Shown here: positions 1 to 34,261 of the stretch, piece by piece
Layout: each line of letters begins with the position of its first letter
Position numbering within the stretch: the stretch's first letter is position 1
From: Spisula solida
Taxonomy: Eukaryota > Mollusca > Bivalvia > Venerida > Mactridae
Length of the DNA stretch: 64,000 nt
Assembly (NCBI GenBank): GCA_947247005.1
Contig: OX365955.1
Location: 44,061,822 to 44,125,821, forward strand
Direction: 5' to 3'
The notes under the pieces: model-generated
What the model saw: only the letters and a program-made list of their open reading frames with translations
Told to the model about the DNA's origin: nothing
Database searches by the model: none
Made by a program: the position numbers and the translations under genes

Positions 1-142
1 CAAATTAACATTACTGTTATATGTCATTTAAAATGTTATGTGTACATATTTTGACTATGTTGTCTATTTCAAAACAATATACATGTACAGCATTTCAATA
101 TCAACATGGGATCATAAAATATACATGAAAAACAAATACAGG

Positions 143-173
<31 letters not shown>

Positions 174-236
174 AAATAACAAACATACATTGGGTTCCAT
201 AATAAATGTATATACACATAGAAAGTGACAATTTTA
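1..236. repeat. AT-rich flank with poly(A) run
   Basis: No coding potential. A run of about 30 A lies near 142-171 on the plus strand. The LINE that follows is on the minus strand, so its own poly(A) tail would appear here as T; this A-run is therefore not its tail in the expected orientation and is probably a separate simple repeat. The part adjoining 237 is probably 3' UTR of that LINE. Confidence 0.5.
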
Positions 237-3004
237 TTACTGACACATAGAACAGGTACAGTGCTCATTACTCCAAATTTTTATAAGCTGTTTAAATTCA
301 GTAAACTTAGATGCGCATCTGATATGATTAGGGAGGTTGTTCCAAACTTTAGCTGCTTCAAAGCGGAAGCTCTTTTTTCCATATGTTGTAGTACGTACTT
401 TAGGTAAGTCCAGAGTATTGCTATGTCTAAATTGGTAATTTGAGGAGCGAACACTTACAAGTTCCTGCATATAATCAGGAGAGATGTTGTTAAGGCATTT
501 GAAAACTTCTATTGCGAGTTGTTTTATTCGAGAAATGTGAAGTGTTGGCAAGTTGATTCGCTTTAACAAATCTTCATATGAAGAAGAGTAGTCATTGTAA
601 ACAACTTTCAGAGCCCTAAATTGTAATCTTTCAAGTTTTTCAGTATTTTTCTTACTACAAAAATGCCAAACAATTGGACAATAGTTGAAATTCGATCTGA
701 TAAAACATTTGTAAATAGTGATCCTTGTTTCTATATTAACGAGCGGACATAATCGAGTCAACACGTTTATTTGTCTAGCTGACTTTCTACATATATTAGA
801 TACATGGATGTCAAAATTCAATAGTGAATCTATTTCAATGCCAAGTAATTTAACATGAGTTTCACAGGGGATCTCAATGTCTGAGATTTGAAAGCTTTTT
901 ACCTTGTTCCTTGTTTCTTTTCCAATACAAATTGCTTGAAATTTATCTGGGTTTGCTTGCATAAGATTATCTGCGAACCATTTAATCATTACACTGCTTT
1001 CATCTTGTATTGTGCTTTTTAATGTTGTAAGATTTTTGTGGTGAAACGATAACGTATTGTCATCAGCATAGTTATAGTTTGACGCCTTTTCTATGAAATA
1101 AAAAATATCATTCAGGAAAATATTAAATATAAGGGGACCTAGAATTGAACCCTGTGGGACTCCTTTAGTAATGTTACTCCATTCACTGTATGTATTGCCT
1201 AGTTTGACTTGCTGCTTTCTGTTTGACAAATAATCTAGCATTAGATTTGCCGATGCCTCAGAAAGGCCGTATGCTTTAAGTTTAAGAAAGATTAAATTGT
1301 GTGGGAGACAGTCGAATGCCTTAGATAGGTCCATCAATATAGCAGCAACATACTCTTGTCTGTCTAAGGCACTCTTCCAGTCTTCAATAAGACGCAACAA
1401 AGTGGTCTGGCAACCATAACTTCTTCTGAAGGCGGATAGAAACTTGTGAAAAATATTTTCAAAATGTGAGTTAAGCTGTATGTTGATAGATTGCTCAAAC
1501 AATTTTGATATTGTCGGCAAGATACTGACAGGTCTGTAATTTTTCTTTTGAAATGGATCATCTTTCTTAAACAGGGGTTTGACTTGAGCAAGTTTTAATG
1601 CCTGTGGAAATTTGGAAGTTTCGAAAGATTTATTTATTAGTGAAGTAAGAGGCAATGCCAGTGCATCCGCACCTGCCTTTATAACCTTCGGTGGTAGATT
1701 ATCTATACCTATGGCTTTTTTGGTATTAACATTTTGTAATAATTTGCGAGTTTGGTGTGTGCTCACAGGTGTGAAATTAAAGCTACATACAGACGGGTGT
1801 AATTGTGATATGCGTGTTAGACTAGAGTGGGTTTCGTCTATTACATCATCATTGTTGATACCAATATCCCTAGCTATATTGACATAAAAGTCATTTAAAA
1901 TATTACTAACTTCTTTTTGGCCAGACACTAACATATCATTTTCATTAAGAATAATATCACTATCAGATTTTGATGTGCTTTTAGATGATAAGAACGGTTT
2001 TATTGTTGGCCAAAAAGTATTTGCCTTTGGGCCTTCATTGCACCGTTCAGCGAAATAAGTTTGCATTGACTCTCTTTTTAATTTTGTGACAATATTTCTT
2101 TGTTTACGATATTTTTCCCAATCACTACTATTGCGGAAGGAGAAAAACTTATTTCGAAGTTGCTGTTTCTTATAAATAGCTTTTCGTAGTTTTCCATTCA
2201 TAAATGGTACTTTTTGTGAACGTATTTTACGTTCTTTTAAAGGGGCATGTTCATCAACTACTTCCTTGAACAGTGTCTCGTAGGTCCAATATTGATCATC
2301 AACATCTTCAAAAACATTTGCAACATGAAAAGGTACTTTACTAAGATCGTTATTAAAGTCAGACTCATTAAATCTTTTGTATGATCTTGATTTGATATAT
2401 TTAGGCTTATTTGATGAACAATGTTCTTTAATTGTAGTAGCAATTAAGTGGTGACAATCACTAATTCCAATATCAAAGTTTACTGTATTACATATTAAAT
2501 TGGAATTATTCGTTAATATGACATCAATTGCTGAGGGAATGCTGTTTTTCATAAAGCATGTGTTTCCTTTTACTACATTTTCTAAATTATATGTATCACA
2601 TATGTTTTGAAGTGTAGATGATTTTTCTGGTTTATTTAAATCAAAGTTTAGATCCCCTATGACTAAGAAATGTTCATATTTACTGAATATTATATCTAAT
2701 AAATTTGAGCAAATATTTGAGAAATCATTATTTTTATATTTTGGTGGTTTATATAGAGCGAGAATGCACCATTTCCTTTTATTTAGTGATAGTTCAAAAC
2801 ACATGTTTTCAATGTTTGTAGATTCTAAATCTTTCTTTCTTCGTATCGGTAAATTATCGCGGTAGTAAACTAATAACCCTCCTCCATGTTTGTTCCTATC
2901 TTTACGTTCTATTTTGTAACCATCACAATTAAAGATATTATTACTATAGCTATCATCTAATTTTGTTTCAGATAAAATAAAAATGTCAATTAATTTGCAT
3001 GTCA
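237..3004 (-). mobile_element. Non-LTR retrotransposon ORF2 (endonuclease + reverse transcriptase), 5'-truncated
   Basis: One long frame of 855 codons from the Met at 2804, and the same frame stays open upstream to about 3004. The upstream part reads as the middle of an apurinic-type endonuclease: SETKLD with the catalytic Glu, then GGGLLVYYR. IGDLNFDL and SDCHH, further endonuclease motifs, follow after the Met. The reverse transcriptase has the LMDLSKAFD block, GVPQGSILGP and the catalytic YADD near residue 579 (about 1059-1070). The protein ends in a Cys-rich tail (CTCSMC), common in CR1/jockey-group LINEs. The start of the endonuclease and any ORF1 are missing, so it is 5'-truncated, as is usual for target-primed insertion. 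With no internal stop it may be a young copy. Clade assignment is from remembered motif style only. Confidence 0.9.
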
Positions 3005-4920
3005 GAATTTCCTGTATTTCTATATACTTTGGATTCTGCCTCTCCCCAGGATAGTCCTATCTCTCTTAGTTCGGTTTCTATCGTTCTTCACCTGGTAGTC
3101 TTCGGTCTTCCTCTTGGTCTCCTTCCCTGTGGTGTCCATCGAAGAGCTAATTTTGTATTGTTTGACCCTGGCATTCTGAGGACATGTCCTAACCATCGAA
3201 AGCGTCTCTGTCGTAATTCTTGGGTGATGCAGGTGGGATTTGTCAGATCGAGAAGTTGTGTGTTGGGTATTCTGTTTGGCCAAATATTCTGTAGATTTGT
3301 CGTAGGCAGCTGTGGTGGAAAGTTGACAGTGACGGCATGTCTGCTTTGGTTACTCTCCAACATTCGCTTCCATACAGCACAATTGACTTGACATTGCTGT
3401 TGTAGATTCTTTTTTTGTTTTTTTCTGCTGTACTGCTTAAATTTCCAAATTTAACGTAATCTGCGTATCGTGCTTTTGATATCCTGTTCTTTATATCTTT
3501 GCATGTTGGATCAGTGGTGCTGACAAGTGAGCCTAATTAGATGAAGTTTTCAACCTGATCAATTTCGGTGTTATCAGCATATAGTCTTGCATTGAAAGTG
3601 GTATTGAAGCGCATTTCTTGAGTCTTTTTGGTGTTGATTTGTAGACCAACTTGGCTTGCATAGTGACCAAGGCGATTTGTGTTTTCTTGCATATGATCCA
3701 ATTAGGATGACAGGAGTGCTATATCATTGATCAGCGAAGTCAAGGTCTTCTAGAGTTGTAAACATGGGCCATGTTATACCTCTTCTTTGGTTATGTGTTT
3801 TCTTCATAATCCAATCGATGGCTACTATGAATAGGATGAGTGAGAAGATACAACCGTTTCTTACTCCAGATGTGACAGCAAACCAATCTGTAACATTGTT
3901 GTTAAGTAGAACTGCACGTTCAAAGTTGGTATAGAAGCACTTAATGAGGGTTACTATCTTTACAGGCACTCAATATGATGAAAGACTTGCCCAAAGTATG
4001 TCTCTATTTATTCTGTCGAATGTTTTCTTGAAATCGATGAAGTTTAGGTACAGGTGTGTCTTCCATTCAATACATTGTTCTATGATGTTCTTTAGGGTAC
4101 AAATTTTGTCTACACAACCTCTCCTTTCCTGAATCTAGCTTGCTGTTGTCTCAATGTTTTATCCAATTCTTCACTAATTCTGTTCAGGGGTATTCTACAG
4201 AACTCTTTACTAGGGACAGATAATAGTGTTATCCCTATCCAATTGTTACAGTTACCAAGATCATCTGATTTGGCCAGTTTTACAATAAGACCTTTTATCA
4301 AGTAATTTGGTATATTTGTTTCTTCCCAGATGTTGTTGAGAAGACTGTGTAATTCTTCAGTTGCTGTTTCAACATCTGCTTTAAGTAGTTCAGCCGGAAT
4401 TTCATCAATGCCCACAGCTTCGCCTGTTTTCAGTGACTGTATGGCTTTGGATATGTTTGCCTTTAGTGGTGGATTGGTGTTTATATCTAGGTTTTCCATG
4501 TGTGTTTCAAGTTAACCTTCAAATAAGACTGTAGGATCCGGTCTGTTATGCACAGCTTTGATGTGCTCAACCCATCGTGTTGCCTGTTCCCTTTCAGTTG
4601 CTAGCACTTTCCCATTCTGGTCCTTCACTTGGGATGGTTGTTTTGACTTGCCACATAGTGGATTTGTGATCTTGTAGACTGTGCTTAGATCGCCTCTTGT
4701 TTGTTGTTGCCTTTTCTGCATCCTCAGTTTGCTCTTAGAGGTATTTCCTTTTGTCATTTCTTGCGCTTTTCATTACTTTTTTATTCTTCTCATTATAGAG
4801 TTTCTGTGTCTATTCTCTCAGTCTGGATGATCTGGTGCTGAGGACTTTTTCTTTTAGCTTTCCCCTTTCCTCAATTACTTTCATTGTATCTGTTGTTAAC
4901 CAATCTTTGTTGTTTATTTT
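3005..4920 (-). pseudogene. Degenerate RTE-like non-LTR retrotransposon fused upstream of the first LINE
   Basis: Several minus-strand frames broken by stops and shifts line up in order as one reverse transcriptase. The linker with GDLSTVYKITN is at 4512-4757. The start of the fingers/palm with GEAVGIDEIPAELLK is at 4110-4499. The piece with SGVRNGCIFSLILFIVAIDW and DLDFADQ (a decayed ADD box) is at 3724-3969. The C-terminal RRFRWLGHVLR followed by RGRPKTT is near 3088-3363. These motifs resemble RTE-type endonuclease-reverse transcriptases widespread in molluscs. It ends next to the truncated start of the CR1-like element at about 3005-3040, so the two lie head to tail on the minus strand. 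Dead: the catalytic region and several frames are interrupted. Confidence 0.8.
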
Positions 4921-5084
4921 GCATAGTTATAATACAAAACATGCACACTGATAAAAATTTACTTTCTTAGGGTGATTATACAGAAGAAATTTTAGTATAC
5001 TAAAGGAGATTTTTCAATTAATCGTTTCTGATAGAAAAGGCTTCCTTTAAAAAGTAGCAATTTTATATAAATATTTTTTATTCT
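4921..5084. other. AT-rich spacer
   Basis: Low-complexity AT-rich DNA between two LINE fragments; no gene or structured repeat seen. Confidence 0.4.
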
Positions 5085-5312
5085 TTGTAAATCTTTGAAG
5101 ACATTATATTAATAAACTTGTCCAAAGTAGGCCATGATGTATTTCCTAGATATGTTTTCCGAATAATACTATATAAAGGACAGCTCATTACAAAATGGAA
5201 TTCAGATTCAACTTGATTAAGCGGACACATTTTACAGATACGATTTTCTCTTGGTATATTGTTTGCTCTACCCGTTTCTATATTAAGGGAACGAGAAGAT
5301 AGATTAGTGCGT
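5085..5312 (-). pseudogene. LINE C-terminal zinc-knuckle fragment
   Basis: Reading the minus strand from about 5311, a continuous frame gives LNIETGRANNIPRENRIC, then a CCHC-like knuckle (ICKMC ... HFVMSC) and PLYSIIRKTYLG, ending at a stop near 5085. This layout (short basic IETGR stretch, then Cys-x2-Cys ... His-x4-Cys) is the typical C-terminus of a group of non-LTR reverse transcriptases. Nothing of the catalytic domain is attached, so it is a 5'-truncated insertion. It has no start codon of its own. Confidence 0.75.
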
Positions 5313-5765
5313 GGAATGAAAAAAACAACTACTTTAAATTTAATAATTGTATTTATTTAATGCTAACTGACGAGATAATTATGAAGTTCTATCAGTGAAA
5401 TAAAACCTGTATCAGTCACTGTTTATCACCTACAATGTGACTGATATAAGCTCCGCCCCCTCATTGGGACTACTTTAATTTACCAAAATCTCAACACTAA
5501 AATGTCTGTAACTTTTTTATTACTGAACGGAAACATGTCATGTGGGTTTTTTTATTCTTAGTTAGACCATTTCCTACAAGTTGGTGTATGATTTGATGCA
5601 AAATTTTCAAAAAGGTCGTTTTCACCTATTCACCATAATCCAAGATGGCGGATTTTGAAGTGAAAAATATTAATGGAATAACATATTCATACGTAGCCTA
5701 ACCACAGTGGTAATTTGGCATAAATAGTACCAGTTTTGACACCATATAAGCATTAAATAAATAGA
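5313..5765. other. Spacer without recognised gene
   Basis: No convincing frame. It contains ordinary AT-rich sequence leading into the fold-back repeat. A short CCAAGATGGCGG string near 5640 was noted, but with no further promoter evidence. Confidence 0.3.
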
Positions 5766-5916
5766 ATATTTGTTTGTTTTGATTGAATATGGTTAATATC
5801 TCATCTTGTAATGGTAAAATTTTAATATTTTCACTCGCGCTACGCGCTCTTGAAAATATTGATTTTATCACTACACGATGAGATATAAACCATATTCAAT
5901 CAAAACAAACAAATAT
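5766..5916. repeat. Long imperfect palindrome (fold-back element)
   Basis: The left arm from 5766 (ATATTTGTTTGTTTTGATTG) is the reverse complement of the right arm ending at 5916. The arms are about 65-70 bp with a few mismatches, around a GC-rich centre (CTCGCGCTACGCGCTC) at about 5834-5850. The structure could extrude as a hairpin and resembles a small fold-back transposon remnant. Confidence 0.8.
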
Positions 5917-6246
5917 CCTCTATATATCGCATGATATAATATTTCATAGGATGGCCAACTACAAATTCGTTGAAGTGTATTTACAGTGATGCAATCTTCC
6001 TTATTGGGCTCAACATACATATACAAATGACGGGGTACATTACATGAAAGACAAGTATATAAATAACAAAGTAATAATTGCAAAGAAAACAGTAAGACAA
6101 AACTATTGAATACAGTATATGACTCATGAAAATAAACGTCTTGATCACTTACATTTGATCACTAACAAATAGTAATTGGAAAGTTAACAATTGGTATAAT
6201 AATATTGAACTCAAAAATGTATTCACAATTTTATTGCATTGTTTAA

Positions 6247-7060
6247 TTATAGGTATTTTAATTTAATGTAAGCATCTTGGAATTTATTTATCGAGTACGA
6301 TACTCGTACTGGTTTGGTTATATCATTCCATATTTTTGGTCCCGAGAAGGCAAATGCTTTTCTAGAGAATTCAAAGTTTAGTGATGGTACAAATAGTTCG
6401 TTATTGATTACAGATCTTAGATTACATGAATCAAAGATCATACACTCACGTATTCTTTGCATGAATGAACTTAGATTACCTGAATGAACTTTGTTTAATG
6501 TTGTGAATTGTTGTTGCTTGTATTTTGGAAACTGAATATCATTGATTGATTTGCGCACAATAATTGATTTTTTTTGTTCAACTCTTTTATCAAATGTATT
6601 CCACGGAAGTTTATTGAACATAACTAATCAGATGGAGTGTCAAAATTACATCAATAATGATGCGTGCTGCCCGTTTTTGGAATTTAATGATTTCGTCAAT
6701 GATTGGTGTCAGTATTAATTAGCACAAATTGAACATCAATTAGCGGTGGGGTATCAAAGATCTCAAAATACATTTTTAGATCTCTGTGATGATGTAAGCA
6801 TTAAAAAATAATATTCTTAATTGTTGCAGAAACAGTAGATTTATAAATCTACTGGTAATCTACTGTCTCTGGTTGTTGGTTGGCCTACATCTAAGTATTG
6901 TTTCATTCGCATGAGTAGATAGAGTTGTGTATTACATTATTAATTGTTTTGTTATTGTGAGTTTTCCATTTGAGTGTGCTATCTATATTGATTCCAAGAA
7001 GTCTTTCACTTTCTGAAATTTCAATATCATGGTTCTGTAATTTTGATGCTCGGTTTGTTA
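6247..7060 (-). pseudogene. LINE reverse transcriptase C-terminal fragment, internally disrupted
   Basis: The frame at 6247-6621 encodes 124 residues of a LINE RT C-terminus (motifs FNKLPWNTFDKRV, FSRKAFAFSGPKIWNDI). Upstream in the same orientation, 6650-6720 reads KFQKRAARI, the usual preceding block, in a shifted frame. About 6950-7060 reads ISESERLLGINIDS followed by LKW, the block before that. The 6720-6950 stretch does not fit and is an insertion or badly decayed sequence. No catalytic palm remains, so it is a dead truncated copy. Confidence 0.75.
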
Positions 7061-7759
7061 GTTAAATATACCAGATTTATATATAGCTTGTTAGTTGGTC
7101 CACGCATGTTTAATTAACGTGCGTGGTTGGTCTTAGTTTACATTGATCAAATTACTGCATTTAGATTCATAACTAAATTGCTCATAGAAAACATCACTTT
7201 GAATTTTATTCATAATATATGAATTTTAATATAACAGTTTTTCTTTCATCTGAGTAGTTATTTAACACGGTCCGGTAATCTAGGAACTACGGAATCTACA
7301 ATCTAGGGCACGGGTATCGTACGGGAATTCGGACTTTACATCTTCCGTCGTTGTGCTGTTTAGAGTGATTTCCCCTTGCAATACAGGTGGCGTTATTGAA
7401 ATATTTTGATGAGAAAGTTTATCGTCGACTGCTAAATATGTTATTTTAATGAATATCACTTACTTTTGTAAGTATTTACTTTCGGTAATGATCAATTGAA
7501 ACAAATGACGTAACTTGCCCGCCCAAATCAATTTTTGTGGAAGTAAATCGCACATATTTCTGTAAAATTAGAACTGCCCATTGCAAAAATGAGTGGGTGG
7601 GGTATGGTATAATTGATGTGATCACTTGATAAACTTATTATTTCTAAATATTGTTTTAGGAATGCTGTCTTTTCGTTTGTTTCTGAATTTCAGTAAAACC
7701 AATAAAGACTACAATTGTAGTGATTTGGGATTCGAGGTACGGTTGGGTACAGGTTTTAT
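7061..7759. other. Spacer; possible distal 5' flank of the kinesin gene
   Basis: No protein frame recognised. 7260-7400 is richer in CG dinucleotides than its surroundings and contains CAG|GTGGCG, which could be a splice donor of a non-coding first exon of the downstream kinesin gene. This is speculation; no TATA or initiator assignment is possible. Confidence 0.2.
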
Positions 7760-8435
7760 CGTGTCTGGAAATTGGAATGCCCAGTTTTCCCACGGATACA
7801 TTTTTGCGGGAATGCACTCCAGAAGTCAAAGCAGCCGCTTACAAGACCATAGCTAGGCCAACAATGGAGTATGCTGCTGCAGTGTGGGACCCCACGACCC
7901 AGAACAACATCAAAGCCCTGGAACAGGTTCAAAGAAGGGCCGCTAGGTTTGTCACCAACGACTATTCGTCAAAAACCCCTGGATGCGTCACGAAGATGAT
8001 TGAGGACCTCCAGTGGGTATCCCTGGAAAGCCGTCGGAGACATGCCAGGCTTCAGATGCTGTTCAAGATACACCACAGACTAGTGGACATCGAGACAAGC
8101 CAGTTTCTGAGGCCTGGGGACTCGCGTACCAGAGGAGGCCTGAAGTTTTTCCAGGAGCGCCACCATGACAAGACATTAGGAACCTCGTTCTTCCACCGAA
8201 CCGCCAAAGACTGGAACCGACTTCCATCAAAGGTGACAGCTACCGACAACCTGGAGAGTTTCCAGAGAATGATCAAGGCCTGAGACATAAGGCATTCTGT
8301 ACATAGTTTTAACAGTTTTTATAAGAGTGAATCAGAGACAGTTGTTCACGCATGTGTAAATACAGTATTCGCTGAGCTTTATACAGTCCGGTAGGACTCC
8401 TGCTCTTTAATTGGAAGAAGAAGAAGAAGAAGAGA
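7760..8435 (+). pseudogene. 3' end of a non-LTR retrotransposon with GAA-repeat tail
   Basis: A plus-strand frame up to the TGA at 8281-8283 reads as a LINE RT C-terminus: LRECTPEVKAAAYKTIARP, MEYAAAVWDP, LEQVQRRAARFVTNDYS, then LQWVSLESRRRHARLQMLFKI and WNRLPS. Base composition is clearly more GC-rich than the flanks, as expected for a recent foreign insert. It is 5'-truncated near 7760 and ends in a GAAGAAGAAGAAGA tract (8415-8435), the microsatellite-like 3' tail used instead of poly(A). The catalytic domain is missing. Confidence 0.85.
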
Positions 8436-8579
8436 GATAATTTAGTCAGCTAAAGAAGTTGTCTTCTCATTTGGCTGTCAGACAGTGGGGTCGTGTGTGA
8501 AAGTGATGGGATTAATGAGATACAAGTTGAAGTACGAAAAGGCAATAGACAAACTGATAATAAATAGAATAATAAATCT

Positions 8580-8655
8580 TGAGACTCGCAAGACCTAGTA
8601 CGATATTGCCCCAGAGTGGGATCTGTACTAAACAGGAAGAAGAAGAAGGAAAGCA
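8580..8655 (+). repeat. Short second LINE 3' tail
   Basis: Ends with GGAAGAAGAAGAAGG after a segment reminiscent of the tail at 8384-8435 (a CCAGAGTGGGATCTGTACT block, then GAA repeats). Probably a severely truncated copy of the same or a related LINE family. Confidence 0.5.
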
Positions 8656-8668
8656 GCGGGTTCTTCAC

Positions 8669-8829
8669 AATCTACTTTTATTTAAAAAAAATTTAATGAT
8701 TTATACATTAAACTGTCATAAATAGACATTTCTTTAACTATTCAATACAATCTACTTTTATTTAAAAAAAATTTAATGATTTATACATTAAACTGTCATA
8801 AATAGACATTTCTTTAATTATTCAATATT
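8669..8829. repeat. 80-bp direct tandem duplication
   Basis: The block beginning TCTACTTTTATTTAAAAAAA at 8671 recurs at 8751 with nearly identical sequence. The two copies differ at only a couple of positions, so the duplication is recent. Confidence 0.9.
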
Positions 8830-10667
8830 TTATTTATTGAAGTTTTTGTGGTCGGTAACCAATTTGAAAAGAATTTGATTAAGAAGTTTGCTTTAAGTAG
8901 TGCAGCCCTGAATAAATCCATTCGTCCACTCGTCCTGCACAATATCTTCCTTCTTTATTTATATAGCAGGACAAGTAAGATTTTGGGGTTTTCTTCTTTG
9001 TCTATATTGCACTTTGCAGGATGAGTGCTTTTTAAAATATTTGTTGAGGCCTGTACCCCTGTACAGTGTAGCGGTTACCAGTGATTTTTTTTGGCTATTT
9101 TTGGGGCCGAATACAGGCCCCTTCCCCTAGCAAAATAACCTCCATTTTTCCCAAAAAAGCTTATTTTTTTCCCAAAAAGTATGCATATTTTCCCCCTTTT
9201 GTGCTCGCTGGTTTCAAAGCAACTACAGTATAGTTGTTTTAAAGTCAAAGCAATGGATATTCGAACTTGCAAGAGTCATTGTCACATATGACTAGAGTAT
9301 AATCAGTAAAAAAAAGCAATTTATGAACAATTTCAACCAAAACAATCGTTTTCAATAATTCCAAAAATTGCGCTAAATTTCCCAATTTTAAAGCCTGTGC
9401 AGGCTGTTTAATTTTGTTCAAGAAAAACCACTGGTTACAAAAATCACATGCTTTATAAATCATTCACATACAGATTTAGAATTGACAACATACATTACGC
9501 CAGTTGTAAATCAATTACCTTCACATTCATTTTAGTGGTAAATTATAAGCATAATAATGGTCCAATGAATTTGCTTGAAAGTCGTTGAGAAACAATAAGG
9601 CATATTGATACCTGCTTTAGCATAATGTCAATTTACTCTAAACTTAGGAGAAGTCAAAACAAATACAATTTTATAAATAGAAATGACTTAGGCACTGTTT
9701 TTATTCCAGTGCCTAAGTCATTTCTTATTATAAATAGTGTATTCTAGAAATATGATCTATAGGAATTTAGGATGAATAATGTTTAAAAATTAATCTTTCA
9801 TTGGAATTTTGAATAACGATATATAATAATTGATTGCAGATTTACACTAGTTATGGTTTGACTGGTATATGAATATAAGGTAAGAATTGTGAATGTCAAC
9901 TACAATTAATTAAGTCACACTTCTGGGCTGGTATTCACAAAGCGTCCTTCAGGGAAAACTGAAATATTTGTACTTAATAGTTAAAAAATTGTGTTGCTGC
10001 ACATATTTCTCAAGAAACGAAGAATAACCTGTGTTTTCTTTGTGATTATTGTAGGCTTTTCTTGTAGCTCTTTACCATACTTGTATGGTATGCCATGTTT
10101 CGCAGACCCCTTTGCATGAGATTGGTGATAGAAATGCAGGAGGTTTCATTAAAATTTTCCTTGCTGAAAATTTAACCTTAAATTATTGAAGGTTTTATGC
10201 CGTTTTCACTTATTTTACTTTAATTATAATACCATGCATGTTTCATGAAGCAATTTAAGCTAAGATTTGTAATCATTTTCATAATGTAAACAAAAATTGT
10301 CAGGTTCCAGTATATCCAAGAAATTTATGCGGCAGCGTGAGATTTGATCAAATTGCCTCCGATCATGCATGCATGAGCAGAGTCTTAAATGTGTGAGACA
10401 CTCGCATGATGCAGGAGATCTGGCATGTAATACAGCAAGCTTTACATAATGTTTCTAAACTATGTAAAAACTCATGATTTTCTTGTTTAGCTGATACACT
10501 TAAGGAAATTTTAAGATTTTTATGAAAATTCTAAGTTTTCCCTTAAGAAGCTTTGTGAATAACACCCCTGGTTGTAGGAAAGTAGGAAATAGTGTTGAAC
10601 TCAATTAATCAAGCAAAATCTATCTAGTCTTGAGAAAGTTCATATTTTTATTGTTCTTCAATTTCAG
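8830..10667. other. Upstream region of the kinesin gene, no gene seen
   Basis: AT-rich with no convincing frame. It contains a 17-bp perfect hairpin (9680-9724, listed separately). The promoter and any non-coding first exon of the KIF3B gene probably lie in or upstream of this stretch, because the first identified exon at 10668 is preceded by a good splice acceptor rather than a promoter. Confidence 0.35.
9680..9724. repeat. Perfect 17-bp inverted repeat (hairpin)
   Basis: GAAATGACTTAGGCACT at 9680-9696 is exactly mirrored at 9708-9724 around an 11-nt loop. It could be a solo terminal-repeat relic of a small DNA transposon; no function can be assigned. Confidence 0.85.
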
Positions 10668-10708
10668 GAGTTTGAGTGATCTACCTGGACTTTGGAGCCA
10701 TTTACAAA

Positions 10709-10711
<3 letters not shown>
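10668..10711 (+). other. KIF3B exon with 5' UTR end and isolated start codon
   Basis: A strong acceptor (TTCTTCAATTTCAG) ends at 10667. The exon ends with ATG at 10709-10711, directly followed by a GTAAAA donor. Splicing to 11026 gives MSEIKMDIPQKSE. This fits the MSK... start of KIF3B/KRP95 better than beginning at the internal Met at 11038. The whole coding contribution of this exon would be the initiator codon. Acceptor use implies at least one further upstream non-coding exon. Confidence 0.6.
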
Positions 10712-34261
<23,550 letters not shown>

